A stretch of 60,852 bases of DNA from Bacteroidales bacterium (GCA_024682995.1 JAIKYR010000043.1:1-60852); one strand, 5' to 3'; shown: positions 17,663 through 27,298, counted from the stretch's first letter. The notes: a model not told the origin generated them from the letters alone. Numbers and translations are program-made.

Positions 17663-18616
17663 TTATTCGCCGTCCGCCACAATGCGCGTGCCGCAAGTGT
17701 CGTCGCCAAGGCGGCCCGCTTCCGTGATGATGCAGGGATGTCCCGTCTTTTCCACGAACATGATGGCCGCACGCACCTTGGGGGCCATCGAGCCTTCCGT
17801 GAACTGTCCATCGGCCAGGTACTGTTTGGCCTCAGATATCGTTATGGTGTCCAATGCCTTTTCATCCGGCTTGCGGAAGTTGATATAGACTTTAGGCACG
17901 TCGGTGAGGATGTAGAATTCATCGGCGTTGATTTCCACGGCCGTGATGGCAGAGGCAAGGTCCTTGTCAATGACTGCCTGCACGCCTTTCAGATAGCCGT
18001 CCTTCATGGCCACAGGAATGCCGCCACCACCAACCGTGATGACGATGATGCCCTGGTCGGCCAGCTGGCGCACCAGCTTGATGTTCTGGATGCGGATAGG
18101 TTTCGGGGAAGCCACCACCTTGCGCCAACCATTGCCCTTGGGGTCCTCGCGATACACATCGCCGGTCTCTGCCTGATAGGCTTCCGCCTCCTCTTTCGTG
18201 ACATACGGGCCAACAGGTTTGGTAGGATTCTGGAACAGGGGGTCGTTGCCGTCCACCTCCACATGAGTGAGTAGTGTCACCGTATCGCGGTCCCAGCCCT
18301 CCTCGGCGAAAATACGCCGGAAACCCTCCTCTATCAGCGCTCCAATAGAACCTTGGGTTTCCGCCACACAGAAGTTCAAAGGCATGTCCTCCACCTCAAA
18401 AGTCTCCTTGCCGGCCTTGTGCTGCAACATAACATTGCCCACCTGCGGACCGTTGCCATGTCCAATGACCATGCGATAACCTGCCTTCAACATTGGGACA
18501 AGGCATCTGCAAGTTTCCGTAACATTCTCTATCTGTTCACGATAAGTGCCTTTTTGATGGCTTTTCAATAAAGCATTGCCGCCAAAGGCAATAACGGCGA
18601 GTTTGCTGTTTGTCAT
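17663..18616 (-). CDS. arcC: Carbamate kinase, 317 aa
   Basis: Catalyses carbamoyl phosphate + ADP to ATP, ammonia and CO2, the energy-yielding last step of arginine or citrulline fermentation. Family marks are clear: AFGGNALLK at the start, GHGNGPQVG near residue 53, PVGPY in the mobile subdomain, VTVGGGGIPV near 213, ILTDVPKV, and GSMAPKVRAA near the end. Length is typical. Arginine deiminase and ornithine carbamoyltransferase are not adjacent, so carbamoyl phosphate must come from genes elsewhere. The gene stands alone with a terminator behind it; the 128-bp upstream gap is AT-rich with no -7 box that I could fix. Confidence 0.96.
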   Translation of the reverse strand: MTNSKLAVIAFGGNALLKSHQKGTYREQIENVTETCRCLVPMLKAGYRMVIGHGNGPQVGNVMLQHKAGKETFEVEDMPLNFCVAETQGSIGALIEEGFRRIFAEEGWDRDTVTLLTHVEVDGNDPLFQNPTKPVGPYVTKEEAEAYQAETGDVYREDPKGNGWRKVVASPKPIRIQNIKLVRQLADQGIIVITVGGGGIPVAMKDGYLKGVQAVIDKDLASAITAVEINADEFYILTDVPKVYINFRKPDEKALDTITISEAKQYLADGQFTEGSMAPKVRAAIMFVEKTGHPCIITEAGRLGDDTCGTRIVADGE

Positions 18617-18744
18617 AAAAACTATATAACGTTTGTAAGGTTTGTAATGTTAAAAGTGGAAAAGTATTTAAAGTAAAAAGTGAGAAAAATCAAAGTACAT
18701 CGTTCTTAGTTTTTCAACTTCTTAACTCCACTATCCACGGCCAA

Positions 18745-20805
18745 TTACCAGATTCTGGCGCGTTTCGCGGGATCCAGGAACATGGGGTCGCTTGGCTGGA
18801 TATTGAAGGCCTTATAGAAAGCGTCAATATGGGGCAGCGTACCGTTCACGCGCCAGCGGCCGAGGGAATGGGGATCCTCTTTGGTACGACGAAGGATTTC
18901 CTCCGGACGGATGTTGGCAGCCCACACGGCGGCGTATGCCAAGAAGAAGCGTTGCTCAGGAGTGAAACCGTCCATATCGCCTTTGATAGCTCCGTCGGCC
19001 TTGGCCTTCTGGAATGCCGTATAGGAGACGTTCAGACCACCATTGTCGGCGATATTCTCACCCAATGTAAAGGAACCGTTGCCAAACACGCCGGGTGCCA
19101 CCTCAATGGCATTAAAATGATCCACAATCAGTTGGGCTCTTGATTTGAAGGTCTCCGCATCCTGCTCTGTCCACCAGTCAGTGAGGTTGCCGTGCAGGTC
19201 ATAGTTGCGTCCCTGGTCATCAAAACCGTGCGTCATCTCGTGGCCGATCACCACACCAATGGCACCGTAGTTGGCTGCATCGTCGGCGTTCATGTCAAAG
19301 AAGGGCGGTTGGAGGATACCTGCCGGGAAGCAGATCTCATTGGTGTTCGGCTCATAGTAAGCGTTGACCGTCTGCGGGGTCATCTGCCATTCATCCTTAT
19401 CAACGGGCTTACCGATCTTGGCCAGACGATACGCACTCTCAAAGCGGCGGGCGCGCACCACGTTGGCATAATAGCTGTCGTTAGTGATATTGAGGTCGCT
19501 GTAGTCTCTCCATTTGTCAGGATAGCCAATTTTCACATGGAAGGCAGCAAGCTTGTCCAGGGCGTTCTTCTTGGTCACATCGGTCATCCAAGTGGAAGCC
19601 TTGATGCGCTCGCCGAGGGCCCACTGCAGGTTCTTCACCAGCTGTTCCATACGGGCCTTAGCCTCAGCCGGAAAATAGCTCTTCACATACATCTGTCCAA
19701 GTGCCTCACCCAGACAGCCGTCCACGGTTCCAATCACTCGTTTCCAGCGGGGCTTGTTCTCCTGCTTGCCCGAGAGCACCTTGCCGTAAAACTCGAAATC
19801 GGCATTTACGAACTCATCGCTCAGATAGGGAGCCGCGGCATTGATAACATTCCAAGCCAGATAGGCACGGATAACCTCCATATCAGCCACCGAAAGGATG
19901 TTATTCAATCCGGCAAAATAGGAAGGTTGGGCCACATTCAGCGTGTCAATATTCTTAAGATTCAGCGTATGCAGATATTCATTGACATCAATGGCGGGAA
20001 TCATATTTTGGAAATCCAGCGGAGTACATTTGTGGATGGTCTGATAGGGATCGCGGAGCGTGATCTTGTCCACAAAACAGTTGGCCATCATCGTTTCCAA
20101 TGCTAAAACTCGTTTGGCGAGCATTTTCTCGCGGCCTTGGCAGTTCGCCAATTGACTATAGCCAGACATCCGGAACATCTTGGCCATAAGGTTCGCATAC
20201 TCGTCGCGAATATGCTGCTGGTCGGCATCCAAGTAATAGTCGCGGTCGCCAATGCCGAGGCCCGTCTGCCAGAGGTAAGCGATGGTCATATCGCTATTGT
20301 CGGGATCGGAGGAGCCGAAAAGACCGAAGAAAGGATTCAAACCTTCCAACGACATCAAGGCCAGCTTTTTGGTGATGCCCTCACGATTCAGAGCGGCAAT
20401 ATCTTTCAATTCACCTTGTATGGGCTGGGCACCCTGTTTCTCCAACTGCACAGTGTCCATACCAATCTTATAGAGATCACCCACCTTCTGTTCCACCGTA
20501 CCGACGGCATTTTTCTGCGAAGCGAGCTTCAGCACCAGATCCTTAAGCTGTTTCTGGTTGTTTTCAGCCAGCACATCGAAGCTGCCGAAACGGGAATACT
20601 CATTGCCCAGCGGATTGAGCTTCATCCATCCGCCGCAGGCATACTGATAGAAATCCACAGTGGGCTTCACGGAATTGTCCAGATTGGAAGCCACGATACC
20701 GGATTTGACTTTTTTAGGTTTCACTTTGGAGGTCATAGGTGCAGAACTTGAAAAAACGACAAACAAAGCCGCAAGAGACAGCGTCAAAAGGCAACTTTTT
20801 TTCAT
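18745..20805 (-). CDS. pepO: M13 family zinc endopeptidase (PepO/neprilysin-like), 686 aa
   Basis: A signal peptide (LLTLSLAALFVVFSSSA) indicates export to the periplasm. The catalytic zinc site is complete: HEMTH at residues 522-526 with GFDDQGRNYD after it, and the third ligand in ENIADNGGLNVSY about 55 residues on. The family marker NAYYEPNTNEICFPAGILQ precedes it, and the C-terminal CRVW-like end is replaced by KRARIW. The N-terminal M13 domain (KPTVDFYQYACGGW) is also typical. It cleaves peptides and so fits with the other peptidases in this window. It is transcribed singly from a TATATTTG -7 box, with a GC-rich hairpin at the expected transcript 5' end. Confidence 0.95.
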   Translation of the reverse strand: MKKSCLLTLSLAALFVVFSSSAPMTSKVKPKKVKSGIVASNLDNSVKPTVDFYQYACGGWMKLNPLGNEYSRFGSFDVLAENNQKQLKDLVLKLASQKNAVGTVEQKVGDLYKIGMDTVQLEKQGAQPIQGELKDIAALNREGITKKLALMSLEGLNPFFGLFGSSDPDNSDMTIAYLWQTGLGIGDRDYYLDADQQHIRDEYANLMAKMFRMSGYSQLANCQGREKMLAKRVLALETMMANCFVDKITLRDPYQTIHKCTPLDFQNMIPAIDVNEYLHTLNLKNIDTLNVAQPSYFAGLNNILSVADMEVIRAYLAWNVINAAAPYLSDEFVNADFEFYGKVLSGKQENKPRWKRVIGTVDGCLGEALGQMYVKSYFPAEAKARMEQLVKNLQWALGERIKASTWMTDVTKKNALDKLAAFHVKIGYPDKWRDYSDLNITNDSYYANVVRARRFESAYRLAKIGKPVDKDEWQMTPQTVNAYYEPNTNEICFPAGILQPPFFDMNADDAANYGAIGVVIGHEMTHGFDDQGRNYDLHGNLTDWWTEQDAETFKSRAQLIVDHFNAIEVAPGVFGNGSFTLGENIADNGGLNVSYTAFQKAKADGAIKGDMDGFTPEQRFFLAYAAVWAANIRPEEILRRTKEDPHSLGRWRVNGTLPHIDAFYKAFNIQPSDPMFLDPAKRARIW

Positions 20806-20842
20806 AGAATCTAATTAATTATCAATATCTTAAAACAAAAAA

Positions 20843-20862
20843 CTCCCCTCTCTCAAGGGGAG
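20843..20862 (-). promoter_or_regulatory. Stem-loop at the 5' end of the pepO transcript
   Basis: CTCCCCT and AGGGGAG form a perfect 7-bp stem around a six-base loop, a few bases downstream of the pepO -7 box. It could stabilise the mRNA or be a DNA operator. The same CTCCCC...GGGGAG core occurs in the MITE-like element near 17465. Confidence 0.45.
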
Positions 20863-20864
20863 CG

Positions 20865-20872
20865 CAAATATA
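20865..20872 (-). promoter_or_regulatory. Bacteroidetes -7 box for pepO
   Basis: Reads TATATTTG on the minus strand, about 60 bp upstream of the ATG. Confidence 0.55.
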
Positions 20873-21016
20873 CACTATTTTTTTTAATCCTTTGTTCACG
20901 GCAGTCAAAAACATTTATCTACTGCCGTTGAGGAATCATGAACATCCGTGATGTTACAAAAATCTTGTACAAATTTCTGGGTTCATTGTATTTTCCTGTG
21001 TTATATGTTTTTTTTC

Positions 21017-21024
21017 TACTTTTG
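21017..21024 (+). promoter_or_regulatory. Bacteroidetes -7 box for the patatin-like gene
   Basis: TACTTTTG lies 50 bp before the ATG at 21074 and downstream of the ORF-track start at 20948, so it supports the shorter protein. Confidence 0.55.
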
Positions 21025-21073
21025 CAGACATATTTGTGATACGGCGTTTTTGTCATCTATTTTAATTGTGCTT

Positions 21074-23647
21074 ATGAAGAAATTATCACTTATTATAGGC
21101 TCCATTCTTTTGTTCATAACCGCCCATGCGCAGTACAATCTTGCCACCACCAGCATCGATCCTGCAGCTGACTCGGTGGCGGTTACCCGGATGCGGCAAA
21201 AGATGGACTCCATTCGCAAGTTCCGTCCCACCGTGGCCGTGGTGTTGGCGGGAGGTGGCGCCAAAGGTGCTGCCCACGTGGGCGCGCTCGAATACATCGA
21301 GGAACTCGGCATCCCTGTTGACATGGTGCTCGGCACCAGCATGGGGGGACTCGTTGGCGGCCTTTACGCCATGGGCTATCCCGCAGCCCTCATCGACAGC
21401 ATCCTCATCAACATGAACTGGGGGGTGATGATGAGTGATTTCGTGCCCACGGAAAAACTCAACTACCGGCGACGCAAGTTCAACGAAACTTACGCCCTGC
21501 GCATCCCGCTCTATTACGAAAACGACCAAAAGTGGCATGGACGTGAGCTCCTGAAGAGATATCAAGAGAGCGTGAAGATCAATGAAGGGGACCAAAACGC
21601 CTCTTCCGACATCGGCGAGCAGACTCTCCGGCGAGGCATTGTCGCCAACATACCGGAAGGCGTACTCTTTGGATACAATGTCTATAACCTGATCAACAGC
21701 CTAACAGTCGGCTATCAGGATTCCATGAACTTCTCTGATCTGCCCATCCCCTATTGCTGCGTGGCCACAGACCTCGTGACCTTGAAGGCCAAGTACTGGA
21801 CCAGCGGCTACCTGACGGAGGCGATGCGCTCCACGATGTCCATTCCGCTCTATTTCACGCCGGTACGCAACAAGGATATGGTGCTCGTGGACGGCGGCAC
21901 GCGCAACAATTTTCCTACCGACATGGCTTGTGCCATGGGTGCCGACTATATCATTGGCATTGACTTGAGCCAGCCGAGAGGATATGAGGAGATTAATGGC
22001 GTGGGCAAACTGCTGCAACAGAACATTGCGCTCATGGGCAAGGAGGCCTTCGACCACAACAGGCCGCTCGCCAATGTCTATATCCACCCCAAGATGGATG
22101 GCATGAACATGTTCAGTTTCCAGACCAAGAACATTGTCGAATGCATTCAACGGGGAAAGGAGGCCGCAAGGCAGCAGGACTCCAGCTTGCAAGTCATCCT
22201 CCGTGCCGTGACGCCCGGGCTTGTCCAATCGAAAGCGATGAAAGACCAAAAGCAACAACCTCTAGGGGTGAATATCGCCACAAAGGACATTCTTGTCGGC
22301 AGTATTCGGTTCGAGGGGATCAGCAGCGAGCTCACGGACTTCCTTCTGCGGAACATCGAGTTGGACACGGGCAAACGCTACAATCGCGATGACATTGAGA
22401 ATGCACTGGCCGTGCTCTATGGCAGCGGCCTCTTCAAGAACGCATCCTATCGGATCGAGGGCTCGCGTGAACCACACACCTTGGTGTTCAAGGGCGAGAG
22501 AGGCCCCATCCACCAAGTGGGCGTCGGGCTGCGGTTCACCTCTCACGACCTGATCTCGTTGGGACTCAATTTCGGATTCAACAGCCGAAAGCCGTACGGC
22601 TTCAAATTCGACGCCTCGGCGGTCATAGGCAAGAACCTCAAGGGCGAGTTGGACCTCTATTACGTCCCGCGTCACGGCCCCGCCTTCGGAATGGATATTA
22701 AAACATACTATACTCAATTGAAAGTCAGCCCTCTGCATTCCATATTATCCGATTACACCCTCAATACACTTTGTACATACAGCTACTGGAACAACCGGCT
22801 GCAACTCTATATCAGAGACAACCAATGGCTGCATAACGGTTATTATAAAGGAGGATTTGAGCTGAATGTGATGCCGTATGCTTTGTCCACCGTTTTCTTG
22901 AATGTAATGTCTGACGACAGTACTGCAAATAATGCTGCCTATGAATACGACTATTACATGGATGGCGCGGCTTATCTGTACCGGAACCGTTGGGATAACC
23001 ATGCCCTATCCTTTTTCGTGGAGGGAGCATACGACAATACTGATGACAAATATTTCCCCACTCATGGCATTGATGTCGGCGGCCGATATGACTTGGTCTT
23101 TTACAGCAGAAATCCGGAAAAAAACACTCTCCGTTATCATAACTTTAACATGCACATCAAGGGTGTCATCCCCGTGGTCAACCGTTTTGTTATCATGCTC
23201 TCCGGAAATTTAGGATCTATCCAGGCATTGAATTTTTCCAGCTTCAATCGGGATGTTGCGGTACATAATGATGTCCATCAGACATTTGTCGGCGGCATAC
23301 GTGACGGGGAATATATCCAAAATCAGCTCTCGTATGTAGGATATAATGTGCTACAAGCCGTGTACCGCAGCAACACCACCGCTGTCGCCAGGATGGATCT
23401 GCGTTACCAAATCGGGCGCAAGGATTACATTTCGTTCATAACGTCCCTCTATAAGGCCTTCGTCTTATTCGATAAAAATGGGAACCACATACATGGCGTT
23501 GATTACATACGGCCCACGGATTATTGTTTTGTCCTCCAGTACGGTCACAAGTCGCTCATCGGGCCGATATTGTTCAACGTCCACTGGTCGGCCAACGGCA
23601 AGCCCGCCCGATGGGGAGCCTATTTGAGCATCGGGTTCGATTTCTAG
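21074..23647 (+). CDS. Patatin-like phospholipase fused to an outer-membrane barrel, 857 aa
   Basis: The N-terminal half is a patatin/RssA-type serine acyl hydrolase. The oxyanion loop is AGGGAKGAAHVG, the nucleophile elbow is GTSMGG, and the dyad aspartate lies in VDGGTRNNFP. A POTRA-like segment (VGSIRFEGISSELTDFLL, then YNRDDIENALAVLYGSGLF) follows around residues 405-470, and the last 350 residues are alternating strands ending in LSIGFDF, a barrel-type terminus. This is the PlpD-like layout in which a lipase is carried on its own Omp85-type barrel. The signal peptide is MKKLSLIIGSILLFITAHAQ. I took the ATG at 21074 rather than 20948 because the signal peptide starts there and a -7 box lies between the two. 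Confidence 0.9.
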   Translation: MKKLSLIIGSILLFITAHAQYNLATTSIDPAADSVAVTRMRQKMDSIRKFRPTVAVVLAGGGAKGAAHVGALEYIEELGIPVDMVLGTSMGGLVGGLYAMGYPAALIDSILINMNWGVMMSDFVPTEKLNYRRRKFNETYALRIPLYYENDQKWHGRELLKRYQESVKINEGDQNASSDIGEQTLRRGIVANIPEGVLFGYNVYNLINSLTVGYQDSMNFSDLPIPYCCVATDLVTLKAKYWTSGYLTEAMRSTMSIPLYFTPVRNKDMVLVDGGTRNNFPTDMACAMGADYIIGIDLSQPRGYEEINGVGKLLQQNIALMGKEAFDHNRPLANVYIHPKMDGMNMFSFQTKNIVECIQRGKEAARQQDSSLQVILRAVTPGLVQSKAMKDQKQQPLGVNIATKDILVGSIRFEGISSELTDFLLRNIELDTGKRYNRDDIENALAVLYGSGLFKNASYRIEGSREPHTLVFKGERGPIHQVGVGLRFTSHDLISLGLNFGFNSRKPYGFKFDASAVIGKNLKGELDLYYVPRHGPAFGMDIKTYYTQLKVSPLHSILSDYTLNTLCTYSYWNNRLQLYIRDNQWLHNGYYKGGFELNVMPYALSTVFLNVMSDDSTANNAAYEYDYYMDGAAYLYRNRWDNHALSFFVEGAYDNTDDKYFPTHGIDVGGRYDLVFYSRNPEKNTLRYHNFNMHIKGVIPVVNRFVIMLSGNLGSIQALNFSSFNRDVAVHNDVHQTFVGGIRDGEYIQNQLSYVGYNVLQAVYRSNTTAVARMDLRYQIGRKDYISFITSLYKAFVLFDKNGNHIHGVDYIRPTDYCFVLQYGHKSLIGPILFNVHWSANGKPARWGAYLSIGFDF

Positions 23648-23670
23648 TTGTCAGCAGTTGCAGAAAGATA

Positions 23671-25827
23671 CTATTCCACCATTACCTTGCGGATGAGGCG
23701 GCCTTTTTCGGTGGCCAATTCCAAGAGATAGAGTCCTGCGGGGAGCGAGGACACGTCCAGACGCTGATGCTGTTCACCCTGCACCGCGGGCCATGTCTCC
23801 GCACGGAGCACCTTGCCCGTGACATCCGTCAGGCGCATCGTCACCGGCAGCGACTCGGGATTGGTGAACAAGATATTCAGTTGGTCGGCGACAGGATTGG
23901 GATACACCTGCGCATCCTGCACACCGTTGTGGTCATCCACACTGGCGATGGCGTAATATTCGAAGTTGAAACCGTCACCCTGGTCCCAGTTGTCGGCCAC
24001 AAAAACGACACGCATCTTCGGGAAAGTAACGTTGTAGGTACCTGATGGCATGTTATTGTTATCGAAACGCTTATAGAATGTAGGCGGATTAGTGGTATTA
24101 TCATACACATCCACAAAATCGCCGCTGCCGAGCTCGAATTTCGGGAACGCGAAAGCATATCCGCTAATGTAATTAATGGACACATTCCAGTTACAGGTGG
24201 TTTCGGGCATATAATCCTTGCCTGCCGCCGTGCCATCAGAGAGAATGGTATGCCAGTCTGTCACATTGGTTGAAAAATCGCAGGGTGTTAATTCGCCAAG
24301 CTGGCTCTGATAACTGATGAGGAATCCGTAATAGTCCGTATTCGTCGTCTCATTGCCCGTTGTGGTGAACGTGATCAGCACGCTGTCGGCATTCACCGTA
24401 TAAGTGGCGGTGGGCACCTGATTGCCCGTGAGCGACACCTTCTCGCCAGAGGAGACATCCGGACCGTTGTAGATCGTCACATAATCCACATTCGGTTTCA
24501 GGTCAAGACGGTCGAAGGAGAACGTGTAGCTGTTGGCTCCGGGCGCGGCCACAATCCAAGAGCAGTCGGGATTCGGCTGGTAAGGTCTTGCCGTCTGGGA
24601 ACCATCGGACACATAGCCGAAGGTGGCCGTATTGCGCTGGCGTTGCACACAAGTGCTGGGCGTGATGGCCCCTGACGGGAAAATGTTCGTGATGGCTATG
24701 CAGCCACTGTTGAAGCTGCTGCCGCCTACGGTGAAGTTATCCATAGCAAAATAGGCATTGGAACCTCCACCCCACCCCCAATTGATATGGAAGCGGTCGT
24801 TGTCGTCATAATCGTCCAACACGAATGCGTGTCCGCCCGAGCCATCATCAGGATGTCCGGAATAGAGGATTGGACGGCGGTGGTCAATTTCACTCTTCAG
24901 CACACTGATATACTCCGAGACAAGCGCACCCGGGTAGGAATCCCGCACATATTTGGTGATACTTTGATCATAAAAGAAATTCTCGTACAAACGTCTGGCG
25001 GCGGTCTCCGTATAAGCGCCGGATCCTGTGGGATTATACCCCATCTTTATGGCCACGCCAATATGGTATGCCAGTTTGGATATTTCATTGGCATACGAAA
25101 AAGGTTCATTACACATGGCATCCCAGTTGTACGTGTGATGGGCAAAATTCACGCTCTGCATCCCATAGCCCTGGGCGGCATACATCGAGGCTCCTTGTCC
25201 CTGTTTAGGATGGCGGTGATAGTTCATAATCTGCGCGGTGGCCAGGGCCGTACAGCCGTTGGGCACGCGGAAGTCGTAATACGGACCCGACGCCACATCC
25301 CACGGGCAGTAGGTATTGTAGTACATGTTCTGGTTCCAGCGGGTCGTGAGCAAGGGGCCGCGGACGGGTATCTTGGAGACCTTCGGCACGAACTCGTCGG
25401 CCAGGTAGCGGTCCCAGTCGGCGGCATCGCGCGGAAGCGCACCCACCTTGGCCGCCTCCACGCGGCGGGTCTCCGACGCATAGCCGGCAAAGGCACTCTT
25501 AACGGGCGGTATCGCCTCATAGTCATCTTCCAGCGAATAGGCCAGCACTGGCATCACGGACTTGGAGGCGGAGACCAGCACAAAGCCGTGCGGAACCAGT
25601 GCGAAACGGTACAGATAGACCATACCGTCCGCATCCGCGACGGATTCCTGCAGGGTTGCCGACAGAGCGGCAGCCGCCGCTGGGGAGGTCTTCTCAATCA
25701 GGAAACGCTGACAGACCTTGGCAGCCTCTTCCGCCGTAACTGATTGCGCCGACATCCTGCCGGCCATAAAAAAGAACAGGATGCCGACCACAATGGCAAA
25801 CAGCCCGTTAAGAGAGTCTTTTTTCAT
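23671..25827 (-). CDS. C10 family cysteine peptidase (streptopain-like) with two CUB-like domains and T9SS type-A signal, 718 aa
   Basis: An exported thiol protease. A signal peptide is followed by a Spi-type inhibitory pro-region (residues about 30-150). The mature catalytic domain has its nucleophile in NGCTALATAQIMNYH (Cys192) and its histidine in GHAFVLDDYD (His333), followed by HINWGWGG. Two CUB-like beta domains follow, and the final 75 residues (VYPNPVADQLNI, LPAGLYLLEL, RKVMVE) are a T9SS type-A sorting domain, so the enzyme should reach the cell surface. The gene begins only 35 bp after the aldolase stop on the same strand, so read-through is possible, though no functional link is obvious. 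It is convergent with the patatin gene. Confidence 0.93.
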   Translation of the reverse strand: MKKDSLNGLFAIVVGILFFFMAGRMSAQSVTAEEAAKVCQRFLIEKTSPAAAAALSATLQESVADADGMVYLYRFALVPHGFVLVSASKSVMPVLAYSLEDDYEAIPPVKSAFAGYASETRRVEAAKVGALPRDAADWDRYLADEFVPKVSKIPVRGPLLTTRWNQNMYYNTYCPWDVASGPYYDFRVPNGCTALATAQIMNYHRHPKQGQGASMYAAQGYGMQSVNFAHHTYNWDAMCNEPFSYANEISKLAYHIGVAIKMGYNPTGSGAYTETAARRLYENFFYDQSITKYVRDSYPGALVSEYISVLKSEIDHRRPILYSGHPDDGSGGHAFVLDDYDDNDRFHINWGWGGGSNAYFAMDNFTVGGSSFNSGCIAITNIFPSGAITPSTCVQRQRNTATFGYVSDGSQTARPYQPNPDCSWIVAAPGANSYTFSFDRLDLKPNVDYVTIYNGPDVSSGEKVSLTGNQVPTATYTVNADSVLITFTTTGNETTNTDYYGFLISYQSQLGELTPCDFSTNVTDWHTILSDGTAAGKDYMPETTCNWNVSINYISGYAFAFPKFELGSGDFVDVYDNTTNPPTFYKRFDNNNMPSGTYNVTFPKMRVVFVADNWDQGDGFNFEYYAIASVDDHNGVQDAQVYPNPVADQLNILFTNPESLPVTMRLTDVTGKVLRAETWPAVQGEQHQRLDVSSLPAGLYLLELATEKGRLIRKVMVE

Positions 25828-25862
25828 ATTCTTGAATTTAATATACTACAATATAATATGTA

Positions 25863-26939
25863 TTACAGACGGTCCACGCAGTTGAGATCCTGGAAAGCCA
25901 CTTTCAGGCGCTCCACCATGGACTTCTCGCCTTCGCGAAGGAATACACGCGGATCATAATACTTCTTGTTCGGTTTGTCCTCGCCTTCGGGATTGCCAAT
26001 CTGTCCCTGCAGGTAAGCCTCATTCTTTTTATAGTAGTTCATGACGCCTTCCCAAAATGCCCATTGCGTGTCGGTGTCAATGTTCATCTTGACCACACCA
26101 TAGCTGATGGCTTCCTTGATCTTGGCTGGTTCAGAGCCGGAGCCGCCATGGAATACGAAGTTGACAGGATTCTCAGCCGTACCATACTTCTTCTGGATGT
26201 ATTCCTGGGAGTTGTGCAGGATGATGGGCTCAAGTTTCACATTGCCGGGTTTATATACGCCATGTACGTTGCCGAAAGAGGCAGCGATAGTGAAGTTCGG
26301 GCTGATCTTGCTCAGTTCCTCGTAGGCATAGGCCACATCTTCGGGCTGGGTGTAGAGGCGGGCACTGTCAATGCCGGTATTATCCACACCATCCTCCTCG
26401 CCACCGGTGATGCCGAGCTCGATTTCGAGGGTCATCTCAATCTTAGCCATGCGGGTGAGATACTTCTTGCAGATTTCAATATTCTCTTTCAGAGGTTCTT
26501 CCGAAAGGTCAAGCATGTGGGAGCTGAAAAGCGGCTTGCCATATTGGGCATAATATTTCTCACCAGCATCCAAAAGGCCGTCAATCCAGGGAAGGAGTTT
26601 CTTGGCGGCGTGGTCGGTGTGGAGCACCACAGGTACGCCGTACATCTCGGCCATCTCGTGCACATGCATGGCACCGGAGACCGTACCACGGATGGCTGCC
26701 GCCTGACCGTCATTGTTCAAAGACTTTCCGCCGAAGAAGACACCGCCTCCGTTGGAGAACTGGATCATCACCGGTGAGTTGACCGTCTTGGCTGCCTCCA
26801 GCACGGCATTCACAGAGTTTGTTCCCACCACATTCACGGCGGGCATGGCGAACTTGCCAGCTTTCGCGATTCTGAAAATTTCCTGTAAATCTTTTCCGTA
26901 AACCACTCCGGGTTTCACTTTACTTAAAATCTTTTCCAT
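25863..26939 (-). CDS. fbaA: Class II fructose-bisphosphate aldolase, 358 aa
   Basis: Zinc-dependent aldolase of glycolysis and gluconeogenesis, splitting fructose 1,6-bisphosphate into dihydroxyacetone phosphate and glyceraldehyde 3-phosphate. The long class IIA form (E. coli FbaA-like) is indicated by its length and by VVLHTDHAAKKLLPW (zinc and catalytic Asp region), LEIELGITGGEEDGVDN, SFGNVHGVYKPGNV and FHGGSGS. It begins MEKILSKVKPGVVYG, usual for this type. The next gene upstream on the strand is the small basic protein, 35 bp away, and the C10 peptidase follows after another 35 bp. Confidence 0.97.
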   Translation of the reverse strand: MEKILSKVKPGVVYGKDLQEIFRIAKAGKFAMPAVNVVGTNSVNAVLEAAKTVNSPVMIQFSNGGGVFFGGKSLNNDGQAAAIRGTVSGAMHVHEMAEMYGVPVVLHTDHAAKKLLPWIDGLLDAGEKYYAQYGKPLFSSHMLDLSEEPLKENIEICKKYLTRMAKIEMTLEIELGITGGEEDGVDNTGIDSARLYTQPEDVAYAYEELSKISPNFTIAASFGNVHGVYKPGNVKLEPIILHNSQEYIQKKYGTAENPVNFVFHGGSGSEPAKIKEAISYGVVKMNIDTDTQWAFWEGVMNYYKKNEAYLQGQIGNPEGEDKPNKKYYDPRVFLREGEKSMVERLKVAFQDLNCVDRL

Positions 26940-26974
26940 GTCTTTCTACTGTTTTTTATTGTAAATTAAAAAAA

Positions 26975-27298
26975 TTATCTTTTCCGTTTCCGTTTCCAAA
27001 GCCATCCCACCACCTTTGCCCCCACAGACAAGGCCGTCACAAGACCCGGCTTGTTGGACAAAGCCGATATTTTGGATAATCCTGACGACACGCTGTCGGG
27101 CACATTCCGTTTGCGGAACGTGGCGATGCTGACAATACGATTCCAGACACGCTTCAACGTGTCCACATCATCCTGATAGGCATCGAAGTCGCGGTTCAAG
27201 CGTTTTTCCTGTTTTGCTATCTGCTTGCGCAGCTGTGCCTTACGGAGGGCTATCTCCTCCAGATTCTGATAAGGCGACGATTGGATGCGATTAGTCAT
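26975..27298 (-). CDS. Small basic hypothetical protein, 107 aa
   Basis: A helical, strongly charged N-terminal half (EEIALRKAQLRKQIAKQEKRL, likely coiled coil) is followed by a short glycine-containing hydrophobic stretch (VTALSVGAKVVGWLW) and a KRKRKR tail. It matches no family I can name, but proteins of this shape often follow DUF1469/YtxH pairs in Bacteroidetes. I rejected the ORF-track start at 27382 because it reads back through the DUF1469 gene. The ATG at 27298 has AAGGAG seven bases ahead and overlaps the DUF1469 stop by eight bases, implying translational coupling. Confidence 0.65.
   Translation of the reverse strand: MTNRIQSSPYQNLEEIALRKAQLRKQIAKQEKRLNRDFDAYQDDVDTLKRVWNRIVSIATFRKRNVPDSVSSGLSKISALSNKPGLVTALSVGAKVVGWLWKRKRKR

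Noticed and set aside
19192-20751. Two plus-strand ORFs (19192-20106 and 20137-20751) antisense to pepO
   Set aside because: Shadows of the M13 peptidase, which carries a complete zinc site on the other strand.
20948-21073. Extended N-terminus of the patatin-like protein
   Set aside because: A -7 box lies within it and the signal peptide begins at 21074.
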